NCBI GenBank assembly: GCA_963680875.1
Contig: OY804582.1
Coordinates: forward strand, 50,114,646 to 50,178,645
Direction: 5' to 3'
Length of the DNA: 64,000 bases
From: Bathymodiolus brooksi
Taxonomy: Eukaryota; Mollusca; Bivalvia; Mytilida; Modiolidae
In this document: piece by piece, positions 20,140-34,177 of the stretch
How the letters are laid out: the number at the start of each line of letters is the position of its first letter
Position numbering within the stretch: position 1 is the stretch's first letter
Notes under the pieces: model-generated
What the model saw: the letters and a program-made list of their open reading frames with translations, nothing else
The model's database searches: none
Told to the model about the DNA's origin: nothing
Position numbers and translations under genes: made by a program

Positions 20140-21660
20140 AATATATAGCAAGTGCATAGACAAATCAGTAGCCTTTATGAATGATTAAACATAACAGTGG
20201 CTTGGACTAATCAGAAATCAACCGTAGTCTTCCTACTCTGAATGAACCATTGTATCAGTTAGATGTGTCCTTTTTACATGCATCAAACTATAGATTATAT
20301 GTTATGACAACTTCATTGGGGTTATTTAAGTATCAATTACTGCGTGTCTATCTTTTACCAAGGAACACACGATAAGAAACATTGTAGAAGGATATCCTGT
20401 ATAAATGGGTTTATTAAATAATAAATACCGTCAACTAAACATAAAACAATGAATATAGACTCAATTCTTCCACCAGTTTTTCGGTTGTTGACTGATTTTG
20501 TCTGTTTATATAACTATGAGTTTTTACTTTCCCTTTGTAAGATTGCTCGGAGTTCGGTAATTTTGTTATTACCATTATTTCTTCCACCAGAATCATGATA
20601 TATATTAGGACTACATTCATTTTATTTTATTTTCGCCCCGTTATTCTCATCGGAAAACAAATATTATCTAGCTAAATTATATAAAACAAAACACTAGTAT
20701 AGCGTTCTGTGTTCGTTACACATCACATTTAATTCACAAAAAGCAATTCTTACATCTACAATACACAACATTTTGCTTTAATATGTAAGAATATAATAAA
20801 CATCGTAAGATAAAATACTTGTTTTCGAATCAACAAATCGAAGACAATATAAGAACAGAGATGTAGTCAGGATATTATACATGTATTAGTAAATAGAAAA
20901 CTTAAAAAAAAACAACAAAGAAAACATCCACTAAATATCGAGTAACACGAACCCAACTAAAAACCGATATTTTGCTTTGGAGAAATAGTGCATGTGAAGT
21001 CACAGGACTTGAAGGAACGATCTCCCTGGTGATCCAAAGAGATATTGTCACTTTGAAAATTCAAGACGGGTATCATTGCCTGTGATTTATGGGACATTTA
21101 TTATTTCTTTTATCAGAAGTTCTATTCTGTAGATATAAGATCGCTAAAATAAAACAACTTCTTCCCCAGAACTGCATTGTTTGCCAACCGACTACACAGG
21201 CCACCAATATTTTCTCGACGGTCTTTTATACATTTTTACATTTTCCAAAGCAATTCTAAATATTGATCTTTGCTTGGTTAAAACATTATTTTAACATCCT
21301 TTTAGCAGTTATTGTATGTAATAGTCACTAAGATAGTTATTTCTGTTGCTTGGGGGATTTGTCAGGTGGATAAAGGGTTCTTTTTCATGCACAATTAGAT
21401 GAAAATAGCATAATTTGCACACACAAAAAAACTGTTGTACCAGCTAATTGCTATGCATATAGTATTGCTATATGCAGAGTTCAAATCTCTATAAATTGTA
21501 AAACAAATAATGTCTGCTACGGACAGAATATTCTAGGTATCAATATAAGAAATAATACTATGTAATAAAAGGAAAGCTTAAACATGGTGGTCAGCACTTT
21601 GAGGAATTTTAACAAAACGAACAATGACCACAAACAAAAACCACAACATATGACATTGGA
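20140..21660. other. No gene seen
   Basis: AT-rich intronic or intergenic sequence with no recognised repeat family. Confidence 0.4.
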
Positions 21661-21664
21661 AGAA

Positions 21665-21900
21665 ATGCTTGAAGATACCAACGTGGTAATCAGAAGCCGT
21701 CAGCAAGAAGAACTGATAATACAATGACCAAAAGACAAAGGACAAAAGGACACACAATGATGTGCAAACAATATGTACAAACCTACAGATCGAGAAAAAA
21801 CCGGGGATGAACTCATGTATTCCGGAAGGATAAGCAGTTCCGATCTCAACTGTGGTACCTGTCGTATTACTCATGTTACAAACCCACTGATAAGTCATCA
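21665..21900 (-). mobile_element. X retroelement, antisense 3' fragment
   Basis: Starts with ATACCAACGTGGTAATCAGA (one copy of the 22-bp unit of the 6-kb minisatellite) and continues through CCGGGGATGAACTCATG and a GTCGTATTACTCATG block, the reverse complement of the X-family 3' region. Confidence 0.6.
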
Positions 21901-22980
21901 ATAAGGAAAGGGTCAGATTATGATTACGAAAAACGGAACATAATCGTGGTCATTTCGACTCAACTATTAACAAAGATATGATTGCGAGAGTAAATCCATT
22001 GGTTCAGTAGCTCCTTTGTTAGCTTTAAATCTATACCAAGAAAATCAAACTAGAAATCACAAGTTCTTGAATATCGGAATAACTGACAGATATATACTAC
22101 ATATGCAGGCATTGCATGCACAAATGTATAAATGGAATGCTAAAAATGGGTCAATTGATATCATCACTTTTGTCCTATAATGCTTGGTTCTTACCCGTCC
22201 CCCTTTGTCAATTTCTAGGTGTAGGTTCATGCTGCACCGGATAGTAAGGACAGTATTATCTAACTCGTCTATTAATAGAACCACCAGCATTAGTGAATGC
22301 AACGAATTTTCTCTTTATTCTTGTCATACAAATTATATTGTTGTTCCTAATTAATTATGTTGAAACAATACTCGGACTAATGCAATACTATAATGTAAAG
22401 CCCACATCAATATTCAAACAAGAATATCCCAGTCGATTCCAATTTGTTTGGCTACGTTTATTTCATTCATCCAGGCCTAAACATATTCTTATAAAGTTCA
22501 TTCCCAATAATGACTATGAATTACAGTGATGGGTTCTTCTTTACTTCTATGAATAAGACTACACTTGTGTGAAGTAATCTAACATATACCGTTCGTATTT
22601 TTTCACACTGTTCCAAATTTTATTGTGAGTTGACAAATTACGATTATGGTTAACGGTTCGCGAACTAGCACGGGGATTGTAACTTTTTGGGAAGCCTCAA
22701 GAATTTATTTTAAAATTTCAAGGAGGTTTTCAATCATGGTGGTCTAGTATGTAAATCAAAATGTCCTTTTCCCCGATCCGTGTAGAGCAAATTGTTATAA
22801 ACAGGAAAAATATAAGGCGGACGGGAAATAGTACATATTCTTAAATAATTAGGACAACGCTTGTTTTTGTTCTTTTCATGCCAATTTGGTAGTCATTTGG
22901 ATTGGTTGTCATAGAAATGCACAATATACGTACATTGTCAGCATGAAGATGTTTACTCCGGTTTTAAAAGGGTTAATTTT
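21901..22980. other. No gene seen
   Basis: Short open frames at 22057-22529 lack domains. No repeat was recognised. Confidence 0.4.
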
Positions 22981-22984
22981 GTAT

Positions 22985-25900
22985 TCATGTTATTTTTATT
23001 AATTTACTTGTACTGGTGTCCCACACGATTTCAATATCAGATGATGTTCCTCTTGTATTACTGGAAAACGAAGACTGTCACTAGTATAACAGATATTTCA
23101 CATTCACCACCACCCGGAGCACATGCGTTCACCCCTTGTTCTTTGTATAGTTCGTATTGTTCAATCTTTTGTTTTCTGTGCAGTGTTTTATATATCACAG
23201 TTTGTCCTTTTATCAGTTTCGCTTTGACCATGATATTGTCTGTCTTTTGTCAGTTTCCCTTTGTCCATGATATTGTCTGTCATTTGTCAGTTTCCCTTTG
23301 GCCATGACTGCTACGGGTAGTCTGTTTCACAAATGACCACATATATTTTCTGTTTTTCTTTCCGGAGCACTTGAGTTCGTCCGTTGTTTTTTATTCTTGT
23401 CTTAGTGGGGTTCGTGTTATTCATGTTGGCAAACTATATCACGTCATTAGTTCCGTGTTGTGATGTTAGGTACCCTTTCCGTGTTAAAAGGACGTTCGAT
23501 TCGGCTCGATTCCAAATTCTGTGGTATGGGGTTCATTTTGTTATTTATTTTATTGGTGGTGTGTTACATATACTGGTGTCCAAAACCATTTGATGTTGTT
23601 CGAGTTTCTGTTCTGTTATCTCCATATTTGCACTGATGTTGGTTTGTGTCACTTCAGTCTTGGAATTCGTGCCTTCAGCGTGGTTTAAACGCTTTCATTT
23701 ATATACAGAAACAACTACTTGTTGCGTTGGCGTATACAAATAAATTGTAGGTCTATATGTTATAGACATTTACATATATCTACTGATTCCTCGTCTACTT
23801 TAACAAGTACAACTAATTAATAGTACTATATAAGTACTAATCTATGCATAATGATCTCATCAAGGTTATCCTAATCTGTGAAATCATTATTAATCGTGGG
23901 GTTTTTATTTTCGTGGATTCCATGGAATTCGTGGTTCACATTAAGCATAAAAAATAAAATCCAACGACATATTTTTTCCCCTATTGACTCTAGCCTATAA
24001 TGCTTGAAACCACGTATTCAAGAAGCCAGGGATCACTGCATTTTGTAGAAATCACGAATATTGGTGCTAGCGAAGGATATAGAATTGCAAGCTGTCGGTG
24101 GGTATGTTATGGAAGTTTTAAGCTATGAAACAAATAAATAATGGCGTATGAATTTCGAACCCGTTATACATCCGTAGTTTTCTGTGTAGTGTTTTGTATA
24201 TCACTGTTTGGCCCTTTTCCGTTTATCCTTTATCCGTTTTAGTTTTTGTTCTTCTGCCATTTACGGCTTCTGATCACCTCTTATATATCGTCAAACCTTT
24301 CTTACGTACATATTACAGATCATCTTTGGGAGGATATGAAACCTATACCTATCATGCCTACGTAATCATGCCTACGTGACAAGTGTTGTATACCTAACTG
24401 CTATGTAGAAACACCGAACTGAATATTATCCTCCACCAATATAATTTCTTTCCAATGAGCTTGTTATTCTGTCTGTCCTGTCCTTTGTTCATTCTATGAA
24501 GACTTCACACAGGAGATTCTCAAGGAAAATGAAAAGAATTCTAATCCGTCCTTTAATTTCAAGTTCCGCTATATAGACGATGTCCTATCACTAAATAAGG
24601 TTGATGATTTTGTCGATTGCATCTATGCCATTGTGCTTGAGATACAGGATACACAGATATAGCGAGGTATACTTCATACATTGACCCACACCTTGACATT
24701 GACTGTGACGACCCGTTAAGAACGGAATTTTACGACAACAGAGATGATTTCAATAGTTTCATTGTGAGCTCTCTATTTATACATTTGAATATGTGACAAC
24801 ATTACAACAACACCTCCATGTGGAATATCTCTCTCAGTTCATCCGATATTCATGAGTCTGTGTTTCCTATTATGATTTACTTTATATAGGGTTATTACTG
24901 GCGAAGAAGCAGCTACTGGATCAATTGTTTCTAATGGTTAAGATGAAGTCATCTTTTGGAGAGTGTTACGATCAGCACCATGACTTGGTTACGGAATAGC
25001 TGTGCTACAAATGACTACGAATATGTTATGTTTGTTGTTCATGACTTATCACTGGGTGGGTTTGTAGCAAGAGTAACACGACAGGTGCCATATATGGAAC
25101 ATGAACTGCTTACCCTTGTGAAGCACATGTGTTCACGTCTGGGTTTAGGTAGGGTTCCAGTTGCTCGCTCTTTGGTTTTCTGTGTAATGTTATTGTTTGT
25201 TCTTTTTCGTTTGGTTATTGCATCGTCTTTACCTCTTCAATTTACGGAATCTAGTTACCCCCCTGGTATCTTCACACTTCTCCTACGTTGATATTCTTTC
25301 TTGTAATAGATGTTAAAGAGTTCTTGAATTTTCCACCCTTTTTAAAGTATTTCTCTGAGCTCACATTATTGTTCGGACAGTTGATTATTCTTTTGTTCTT
25401 GTGTATATGAACATTAGGTTGTATCATTGTATGATTAGCAACGTGCTTAAATATTGTTCAACGTTCGGCAATAGAACCCATGCTGTACTTTTGGAAAACT
25501 TCTGTCAAACAGCCTGGCTACCGTGATTATACTACTAATCTATATAATCAATACATATATGACTCTTGACAATGTATGTTCAGAACTGACGAATACATGA
25601 ACAACCAACAAGTAACTAACCGACTGCAAGTAATTACAAATAAGACAGACCATAGGTGATAATTAGGAGAACATAAAATAACGAAATATAATCGAGAATC
25701 GATGGGGGGTATGCCAATACATTTTTGTCGTTTTAATTGTGGTATTTGTTATCCAATTTTGCTTTGTAGCTATCAAACATGGACAGAATATAAAATAAAA
25801 ACGCTTTTGCATATGAAAATGTATTAAGTAAGAGAATACATTCGTATGCATCACGTTCATTATTTTTTTTTAATCTACAGTTATGGTGTATGCTCCATTA

Positions 25901-26010
25901 GGTAATAAACGGAATATTGATTTATATATGTTCTTAATTTAACTCATTCTCGAATAAGTGTTTGAGACGACAAATCACAGAAAAATCGAACATTACATGC
26001 AAAGTATGAA
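22985..26010 (+). mobile_element. X retroelement, long degenerate copy A
   Basis: The left part (22985-23330) carries a CACCCGGAGCACATGCG landmark and a ~42-bp unit (TTTGTCAGTTTCCCTTTG..) repeated about three times at 23200-23305. From 23360 to 26010 the sequence is collinear with copy D (59900-62500) and partly with 43620-45000. A reverse transcriptase remnant lies at 24495-24780 and the standard 3' region at 25050-25290. The segment beyond the normal 3' end (25660-26010) is also shared with copy D. That means the duplicated unit is larger than the element. Confidence 0.65.
24495..24950 (+). pseudogene. Reverse transcriptase remnant with a YIDD box (X family, copy A)
   Basis: The frame beginning at 24495 reads YEDFTQEILKEN and then FKFRYIDDVLSLN, with the YIDD catalytic box encoded at 24570-24581. 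It then reads DCIYAI and LEIQDT and reaches a TAG at about 24660. After a frameshift come blocks matching HLDIDCDD and LRTEFYDNRDDFN. The -YIDD- motif followed by an E-rich, LD-L-I block resembles Penelope-like and related reverse transcriptases. I cannot settle the clade. At least one stop and one frameshift show it is dead. Confidence 0.6.
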
Positions 26011-27489
26011 AATGCTGGCATTATTCTACTATGAATGTGATTAATATTAACATCAACAGAGTACACAAAGGAGTAGGTCATTATTTTGCTATCAATGGTG
26101 TTAAAATCAACAGATAACATGAACTTTTCGAGAACCTGAGATGACACAACACTACTGGTCCGGATTCCTTTTACTACCTTGTATGCAAAATCTGACGCAG
26201 ACCAACTCGCACATTCCCACAGAGCTATCAGCCTCACTTAACATCGATAGTTCCTCTAATCAAGAAAGACAAAAGTCACTAATCTGCGAAATACGAGCTT
26301 GTCTATCACATGCAAAGTATCGCACTCATAGTACCTAGCAGCATAGTAGGCCTATTTTGCAACAACATAGTTCTTACCATCACACAACACGTATTTCACC
26401 AAAAAAAGTTATACTAGTCCTAAATCACCATTACCATCAATGAGATGACTTTAAAATGAGCAAAAGTCTTAGAAGTCGACACCATCCCCCTATTATTTCC
26501 GTAGACATTCGCCGAGGTATCACACCGTCGCACATATTGTATTACCTAGAATACTTCAACCTCAATCCCACAACAAACAAATTCGCTCCTTCATTGAGAT
26601 CAGAACATACGAGCGTTACACTCAAGGTTAATGTTTGAACGCTAGTCCCAGGTCTTCTTGATGTATCTCAATTACAAGACACATTTTCTGACCTATTTCA
26701 AAGACATACCAGAAACAGCAACATCATCGAAGACAAAATTGCTTGTAGGTGATAGCCTGCTGTTTCGGTCCATCATAACTAGGTTGACAGCAACTTGTCC
26801 CACAAAGATCTAATATCACTAGAAGATTGAGAAGACCAATAGCAAATGAGCTATTTTATTTTAGAAAGATTGCTATATCACTTGACACACGCGCTCGATT
26901 TCTGGTGGCTTGATTCCCAATTCAATTATAAGGCGTCAATATCGGTTATTTCTCACAATACCATTTGACACGTGAACATAATCATTTGATTTTAATTGTC
27001 TATCCTGTCTATTCCCTCTGGTTTTGTTGCTCTCAAAGATTTATGGATTATTATTTTTTATTTTTATTTTGCGTACACTATAAAGGTTAATCCAGAAACG
27101 TGTCGCGCGCTCTGAATTAGATATCTATATATTTATTGGAAGCATACGACAATATTGTATGTCGTAGACATAATTCTTTCATATAATTTTACAATTAGCT
27201 ATTTTCTTTTTACATTTAGCAAAATCTGCTCCAGAGAGAAATTTGTTTATCATAACCCCTTCGATTATTTTTTTTCAATGAATTTACACGTGTCAGATTT
27301 GAAATGGTTAATTTGGTTAATAACGACTCAATATGGATGGAAATAATTTTTGGGATCAGATCTCCGCATTCAGAATAGCTTGTATACACAATATCTTTAT
27401 AGTGGTAGTAAACTCCAGTGCAAGTTTTAAACAATTTATTAAAGCGTATCGCCAAAAATGAGTTCCTTAGGAAAACAGACGAAGATGAC
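26011..27489. other. No gene seen
   Basis: AT-rich sequence. Short open frames at 26141, 26456 and 27155 have no recognised domain. Confidence 0.4.
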
Positions 27490-27830
27490 ATTCGACCCTC
27501 GGTTTTTTGGTGGTGTCCGGGTTGCTAATAGGTATTGTTTTTTATGTAATGTCATTTTATGTGTCGGAGTTCCGTTTTGTGATTTCAGCTACTATTTCCG
27601 TCTTAAATGTTCGGTTCAGCTTTACCTCTAGTTGCTGGTTGAAGAGCTCACGTCTGATGTGTGTTGTGTTTGTTTTTGGATAGTGGTGTCCAACACATGT
27701 TGTGTTGTGTTTTTGCTTTGCTTGTCTTCGGCTTGTGTACCCTATGCTGCCAGTTGCTATGGAATGTCCATTTTTGATTACCTCGTCGGTATTTTGTAAC
27801 GTTTGTATACACTTAGACACACGATGAAGT
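27490..27830 (+). mobile_element. X retroelement fragment
   Basis: Carries a GGTTTTTTGGTGGTGTCCGG block and, further on, TAGTGGTGTCCAACAC followed by TGTTGTGT. These match the region upstream of the 3' end in copies A (23380-23650) and D (59940-60130). No coding frame. Confidence 0.45.
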
Positions 27831-28923
27831 AAAAGAACAGCTTTTGTATTGCTATTCTGCATTATTTTGTTTCATAAGCAATCACGTTTGCCTCGCTTTT
27901 CTATTAATACTGTGTATTTAAAATGTGGCAATCTATGGCGTTATCTATTCAAAGTCAGTCGTAAATTTCTAATGTACAGAAATATTGTGTATTTTGCATT
28001 TGATTTTCTTTTGTTTTATATATGTATGTAATAACTTATCTAGTTTTCGTATATAATATTCGGCATTATCTCCCATTTATACTGACCACATATTAAGTCA
28101 AACATTTTGAAAACGAATCTGATATTCCAATTTCTATCGTTTATATACACAACTGTTTCCATTTATCTTACTATGTTCGTTGGTGAGCTATAACTACTTT
28201 TTTGTTTAAATATATTGTGCTTGTCATTTGAAACATTTCATTGTAATCAACCTGTATTATCTCCCTTTACATAGCTCCTGTATGGTTGTCCATGTTTAAC
28301 TGTAGACATTGCTCAAAAACGTGTTTTATTTGTTTTATATTTCTCATTTCATTAAAGGTTTGCAGATAAATAATGATGTTGCAATTATTTGTATGTCAAA
28401 TGTTCAAAAATTAGATTGACTACAATATATGCATTGCCAGAAATATACACCCCCCCAAAAAAAAATCCCCCCGTATTAATGATTAATGGTCTACAACTGT
28501 TACATATACTAATGATGTTCAATATTGGTCAGTTCATATTTTTTTGGCGTAAATTTTCCATTTTACCTGCCTATATCCTCATGATACCTATACAACAACA
28601 CATTTGATATGGTCTGAGTTTCCATGTGTTATACATGTAATACACCGATGTCACAATTATGCTTGATTACATGTATGTGTACACAACTCGTTTAATATTT
28701 CACTAGCACATTTATATTTATTGATGTAATACCGTATATGAGTAACATATCTATGTTATTTACTGTGGTATTATTATTATAATCGTTTTTATTTCATCTA
28801 CACTGTATAATGTTTCCATTGTATAGACCATCAAAGCAGTAAAAGTTTAATATTATTGTTTTACATGTTTATTTATGAAAGTTTTAATCCATACCTAATT
28901 ATTGACTCTTATTTCTTTTTCAG

Positions 28924-28929
28924 TATTCC
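28924..28929 (+). CDS. Candidate 6-nt microexon (copy 1)
   Basis: TATTCC lies between a strong acceptor, TTATTTCTTTTTCAG (AG 28922-28923), and a consensus donor, GTAAGTATT (28930). Joined to the 18-nt exon in phase 2 it would add Asp-Ile and a split codon. Reading through the donor gives an immediate in-frame TAA. An alternative is a recursive splice or decoy site. Without transcripts this stays a hypothesis. Confidence 0.28.
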
Positions 28930-29123
28930 GTAAGTATTATGTTAATGATAGTTCTTTTTTATTTAATTATATAAACTTTATAATCACCTGTAAGGTAAGT
29001 ATTATGTTCATTATAGTTCTTTTTTATTTAATTATATAAACTTTATAATCACCTGTAAGGTAAGTATTATGTTCATTATAGTACTTTTTTAAATTAAATA
29101 TTATAATCACCTATAATGTAAGT
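28930..29123 (+). repeat. 65-bp tandem array carrying donor sites
   Basis: Three units begin at 28930, 28995 and 29060. The first two are 65 nt and nearly identical, the third 58 nt and diverged. Each unit starts with GTAAGTATTATG. The last partial unit begins with another GTAAGT at 29118. Two of the junctions read AAG|GTAAGT, a stronger donor than the original. Confidence 0.8.
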
Positions 29124-29170
29124 ACTTGTGTATCTAATATGTTTACATCTTATGGTCTACGGTACCTGTG

Positions 29171-32100
29171 TAGATTATCTTACATATCATGACTTACACA
29201 GTCTCTAACATCTACATTACTGACATACAACATCCAGTGTATTATATAATAAATTGTCACATGTCATCTTATATGTGCTTAAATTGGTTTAAAAAGTTGA
29301 GGTTATTTTCATATGTACTGAATGTGAAAAATGACGTCGTTCTCATCAGGCGATTTTCTTCAAATGAGGCACCGTTGGGGTTATTTAAATTTATTTCCGA
29401 TTATTTGCCTTATTTTGAAAAATATATATATTTTTCAATATCATATCAAAAAAGTTTGAATTAATTTATAAGGATTGATCAAAATTATTTGTTCGGGTCA
29501 TTCGAAATAACCGCGGATTACACGGTGTGTACACCCTGATTGATGTTATTTGTTCATGAACCGAACAATAATTGCAATCAATCTTTATTTGTACTATATA
29601 CCATTTTGACATTGACATTATTATGAAATATATTCTTTATCGCAAATTAATAATAATTGCACTATTTATATATCATGTCAATCCGGAACACTGACTACTG
29701 GCTGGATGATACCATCAATGACTAAAATTCCACAAGTAGATGTAGTCATTAGCAATATATGTATATTTTAATTCGTGTGCATGACGAATTTCTTGTGGAT
29801 ACACTGAAAGCCCGAAAAATTGAAAGCTAATTAATTCAAGCATCGCTTTGAGCAAGATCTTGTTGGTTAAAAAGAAATACAACATTTTTATCAAAACTAC
29901 ATGTTATCTTCTTTAATCAGATTTAGTTGATATAGTAGACACTATGCTTTTCCTAACTGAAAAAAAGTAAAGTTTATATTCTTCACTCATAGATATAACT
30001 AAGGGAATTGATATCTGTGGTATGTAGATTTTGCTTTTCATTTTATTATAGTAGAGACGATATCATTGTCTTAAACTATATTGTATTTGTTTTTTGAATT
30101 TTTCCATCTCGGCTCTTTTGTGTCGTGAAACATTGATAACAATAACTATAGAAATACACAGCTAGTGCCGTAACTTAATATGGGTTATATGATAGTAAAT
30201 GAATAAACATAGTTTGTGTTATGGTCTATTGTATTCCAAATGAAAACCTTTGTTATTGCAATAATGCAATTATAATATAAGTTTATGATCAGCTTGTTCT
30301 ATTATTTAAACAAAAGACTAGTGCAATAATTTGACTTATTATATGCAACGAAAACTTTTTTTTTGTCACTGACTATTGTAAACACCTGTCTTAAGGAAGT
30401 GCGATATACATATTAAAGGAAATGTGGGTACATTTGTTACGTCCAAGTATATAAATGAGCAACGCTACAACATATAATAACATAGGATTACAATAACGAC
30501 ACAAGATTACCGGAATTTGACGTTGGAATTTAAATACTTACAGAATGCATTGACGTATCGAGGTAAATTCACATGGAAATATAAAGGCGTCAGAGTAAAC
30601 GTTCAGTGGTTGTAGGAAATTAACTCTAGCTAAACATCACAAGTAACAAATATGATGTATTAAGCATAATTTCGACATAAAGAGAAATGTGGAAAAATTT
30701 GCTTATCTAAGATGGCGACATGGCGATATGGCGATATCTGCATTATCTGAACAAATATACATTTACCAATTACATGCATGATAGAGTTTCCGGAACCGTA
30801 AATGATCCAATAAATCAAGCCAAATTAAATAACAAATAATGAAAACAATGAAATATTCCTAGGTGGCAAACCACTACTGCCCTTAAAAGTTCATGTAAAC
30901 ATGTCTGAAATGCACTAACATAATTGAATACACCACAATTTAACAATAGAAAGTGGTCGTAGCTTTCCTGGAGTCGATGTGGATTTCTGAACTATGCGTA
31001 AAGTAATATTAAAACCTTCTAGTTCTAGCTTGTGCATTCAAGGTGTCCACATTGACTACAAAATAATTATGTGTATATCCTCTTACTTCTAAGAAAATGT
31101 ATATAGTTAAATAGAACTAAGAAACGGGTATCTTCACTAACAATCAAATTTGGCGTCACATTTCGAAACCCCCCTCCCCCCCAAAAAAACCCAGAAATTG
31201 TTTATACAGTGTATGTGATATTTTACTAGAACATACCTCACCCTTTCATAAAATGTTTGTATGACATAACTCGCATGTCTATGTTTAACAGAATGCCTAC
31301 CTATTCACATCTTTGTACGACGTGCTACGCCATATATCATCATTCATCCGAAAAATCAATGTCATGGACAATCGTAATATTTGAACTATGAAATCGTCAA
31401 AAAAAGTACTTTGATACGTTTAAATTTATAAGTTGTCGAGAACTGTGCTCATATAAAAATATAATTCTTGTAACTGGTACTTTGGTTACTGATGATTCGT
31501 ATTTGACGTTGAGTGGTTTCTATTCTAGCCTATTACACTGGGAAATACGGGTTCTTACATCGTCATAACTTCAACACTTTAGATGAAATATAAGTTAAAA
31601 AAATATATGAAAGCTCCGACTCACTATATACGATATCTAAAACACATTATCTCAAATACTCCGAAATCTGAACTAGCGATTACTGCTAGGAGTTCCTTTG
31701 TTTACATGCGTCATGGAAACTGAATTTGCATGATGCCAGATTTTGACCTGAGATAATAACCGACACTAGTTTGATTGCAGAGTATGAAGTGGTGGACTGT
31801 AACTTTATGTCAGTATTACAATCATATCATAGACTAGGATTTCCCTTATTTCTTATCCCCTATCAGAAGACAAATATTCTCTCATTCTTGAAAAAGTCAT
31901 TCCTTCCATTTCTACTCACCGTTCCTGTATTTAATGAAATGTGTATTGCTGCTAGCACATAAGTTGAGTATTCTGAGAAAGAAAGAGAGTACAAGTAATG
32001 GCCTAATGCAATATGATGCTTAATGTACATTCGTAGTATTTACCCCTCCCACATTATCACTATCATTAAGCCATGCAAAATGTGGAAACTATACTTCTGC

Positions 32101-32625
32101 TTGTACTATGTATACTCTGGAAATTTTGTGACGTGAATAAAGCTATCAATTTAGATCAATTATCACTTACAAAACACGAAAACAAAAAAATTAAATCCAA
32201 CGGACGATACTAATACAATAATATTTACCTCCCTTTAATCGACGTTATTGTATCCAAAAACTTCAAGTATAATAGTCAAACAACATTGTTTGCAAATCAT
32301 GCATTTGGAATGTAATGGTATTCAAATAATGTTTGTTTGGTTTTGTTTGCTTGCATTTGGAATATTCCTTCAATATTACAGTTCTTCGTATAGTACGTTT
32401 GACCTTTAAAAATGTTCAGAAAATAAAATAAAAAATCCAGTTTTTAAATCAACAATTTCTTTTTCTAGATGTATATTATTATATAATATATACAAACTCT
32501 GACAATCAATTTTAAAAAGCTTGGTTCATTATTGAAAAAGTTACCCATTAGGTCTATATGTTAATTATATTCTCTGAAGTGTACAGTACCGTCTGGAATG
32601 GTTATGCATAGCAATAGAAACTTTA
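29171..32625. other. No gene seen
   Basis: About 3.4 kb of AT-rich sequence. It contains a C-then-A run at about 31170-31190. The open frame at 31771-31962 has no domain. I see no splice-bounded exon. Confidence 0.45.
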
Positions 32626-32627
32626 AA

Positions 32628-34177
32628 CACAATGTTATATGTTAGAGGTAATAATGAATGCACACATTTGTTTAACTGATAACTCTATTTACGCCATGTT
32701 ATATGTCAGATTAGTATTTCAGATATAATGATGAATGTGCACATACACACATATGTTGCTGATAACACTACTTACCACATGGTGTAAGTCAGACTAATGT
32801 TGTTATCAATATCATACTATAACATAGCATGTCAGTATAATTTACAAATGACGTCATATGCCATGTTGTATGTCAGATCAATATGTCTGATTTAATGATG
32901 AATATACACACATATGTTACTGATAACACTACCAACACAATGTTGTATGTCAGAACACTTTGTCAAATTTCATGATGAATGTACACATATGTGTTACTGA
33001 TAACACTACTTACCACATGGTGTATGTCAGACTAATGTTGTTATGAATATTATACTATAGCATAGCATGTCAGTATCATTCACAAATGACGTTATATACC
33101 ATGTTGTATGTCAGATCAATATGTCTGATTTAATGATGAATATATAAACATGTGCTACCGATAACACTACTTACACCATGTTGTATTTCAGATCAATATG
33201 TCAGATTTATTGATGAATGTACACACATGTGTTACTGATAACACTACTTACACCATGGTGTTTGTCGGATCAATATATCAGATTTAATGATAAATGTACA
33301 CACATATGTTACTGATTACACTACTTACACCATTTTCTATGTCAGATCACTATGTCTGATTTAATGATGAATATACACACACATGAGTTGCTGATAACAC
33401 TACTTAAACCCTGGTGTATGTCGGATCAATATGTCAGATGTAATTATAAATGTACAAACATGTGCTACTGATAACACTTATTACACCATGTTGTTACTTA
33501 GATCAGTATGTCTGATTTAATGATGAACATACACACATGTGTTACTTATAACACAATCTACACCATCTAACTAGCATCATGGTGTGGTGTATGTCAGATC
33601 ACTATGTCTGTTTAATGATGAATGTACACACATGTGTTACTGATAACACTACTTTCACCATGTTGTGTGTCAGATCAATATGTCATATTTAATGATGAAT
33701 TTACACACAAATGTTACTGATAGCAATGCTTAAACCATGTTGTATGTTAGATCACTATGTCTGATTTGATGATGAATGTACAAACATATGTCACTGATAA
33801 CTCTACTTACACCATGTTATATGCCATATCACGATGTCTGACTTAATGATGAATATATACACATATGTTACTGTTAACACTATTTACACCATGTTGTATG
33901 TCATATCACTATGTCTGAATTAATGATGAATATACACACATGTGTTACTGATAACACTACGTATACCATGTTGCATGGCAGATCTGTATGTCAGAATTAA
34001 TGATGAATGTACTCACATGTGTTACTGTTAACACTACTTCAACCATGTTGTACGTCAGATCACTATGTCAGATTTAATGATGCATGTACACATATGTTTT
34101 ACTGATAACACTACATACGCCATGTTGTATGCCAGATTACTGTGTCTGATTTAATGATGAATGTACGCACATGTGTT
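32628..34177. repeat. 77-bp satellite, block 1
   Basis: About 20 imperfect units with the order ACCATGTTGTATGTCAGATC, ACTATGTCTGATTTAATGATG, AATGTACACACATGTG, TTACTGATAACACTACTTAC. The unit is 77 nt between successive TTACTGATAACAC motifs. A divergent pair of units (about 32775-32870 and 33020-33110, with ACTAATGTTGTTAT and GCATGTCAGTAT) repeats at about 245 bp, so there is a local higher-order repeat. Each unit includes the palindrome ACACATGTGT. Confidence 0.9.

Larger units (their letters stand above)
28610..29170 (+). repeat. Paralogous intronic segment Y, copy 1
   Basis: Collinear with 47785-48420 from GAGTTTCCATGTG through CACTGTATAATGTTTCCATT and TTATTTCTTTTTCAG to ATCACCTGTAAGGTAAGTA. 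It contains a candidate 6-nt exon and a 65-bp tandem array. Similarity is high near the splice signals and lower away from them. Confidence 0.6.

Noticed and set aside
19979..20188. Overlapping open frames on both strands
   Set aside because: They arise from the symmetry of the hairpin element.
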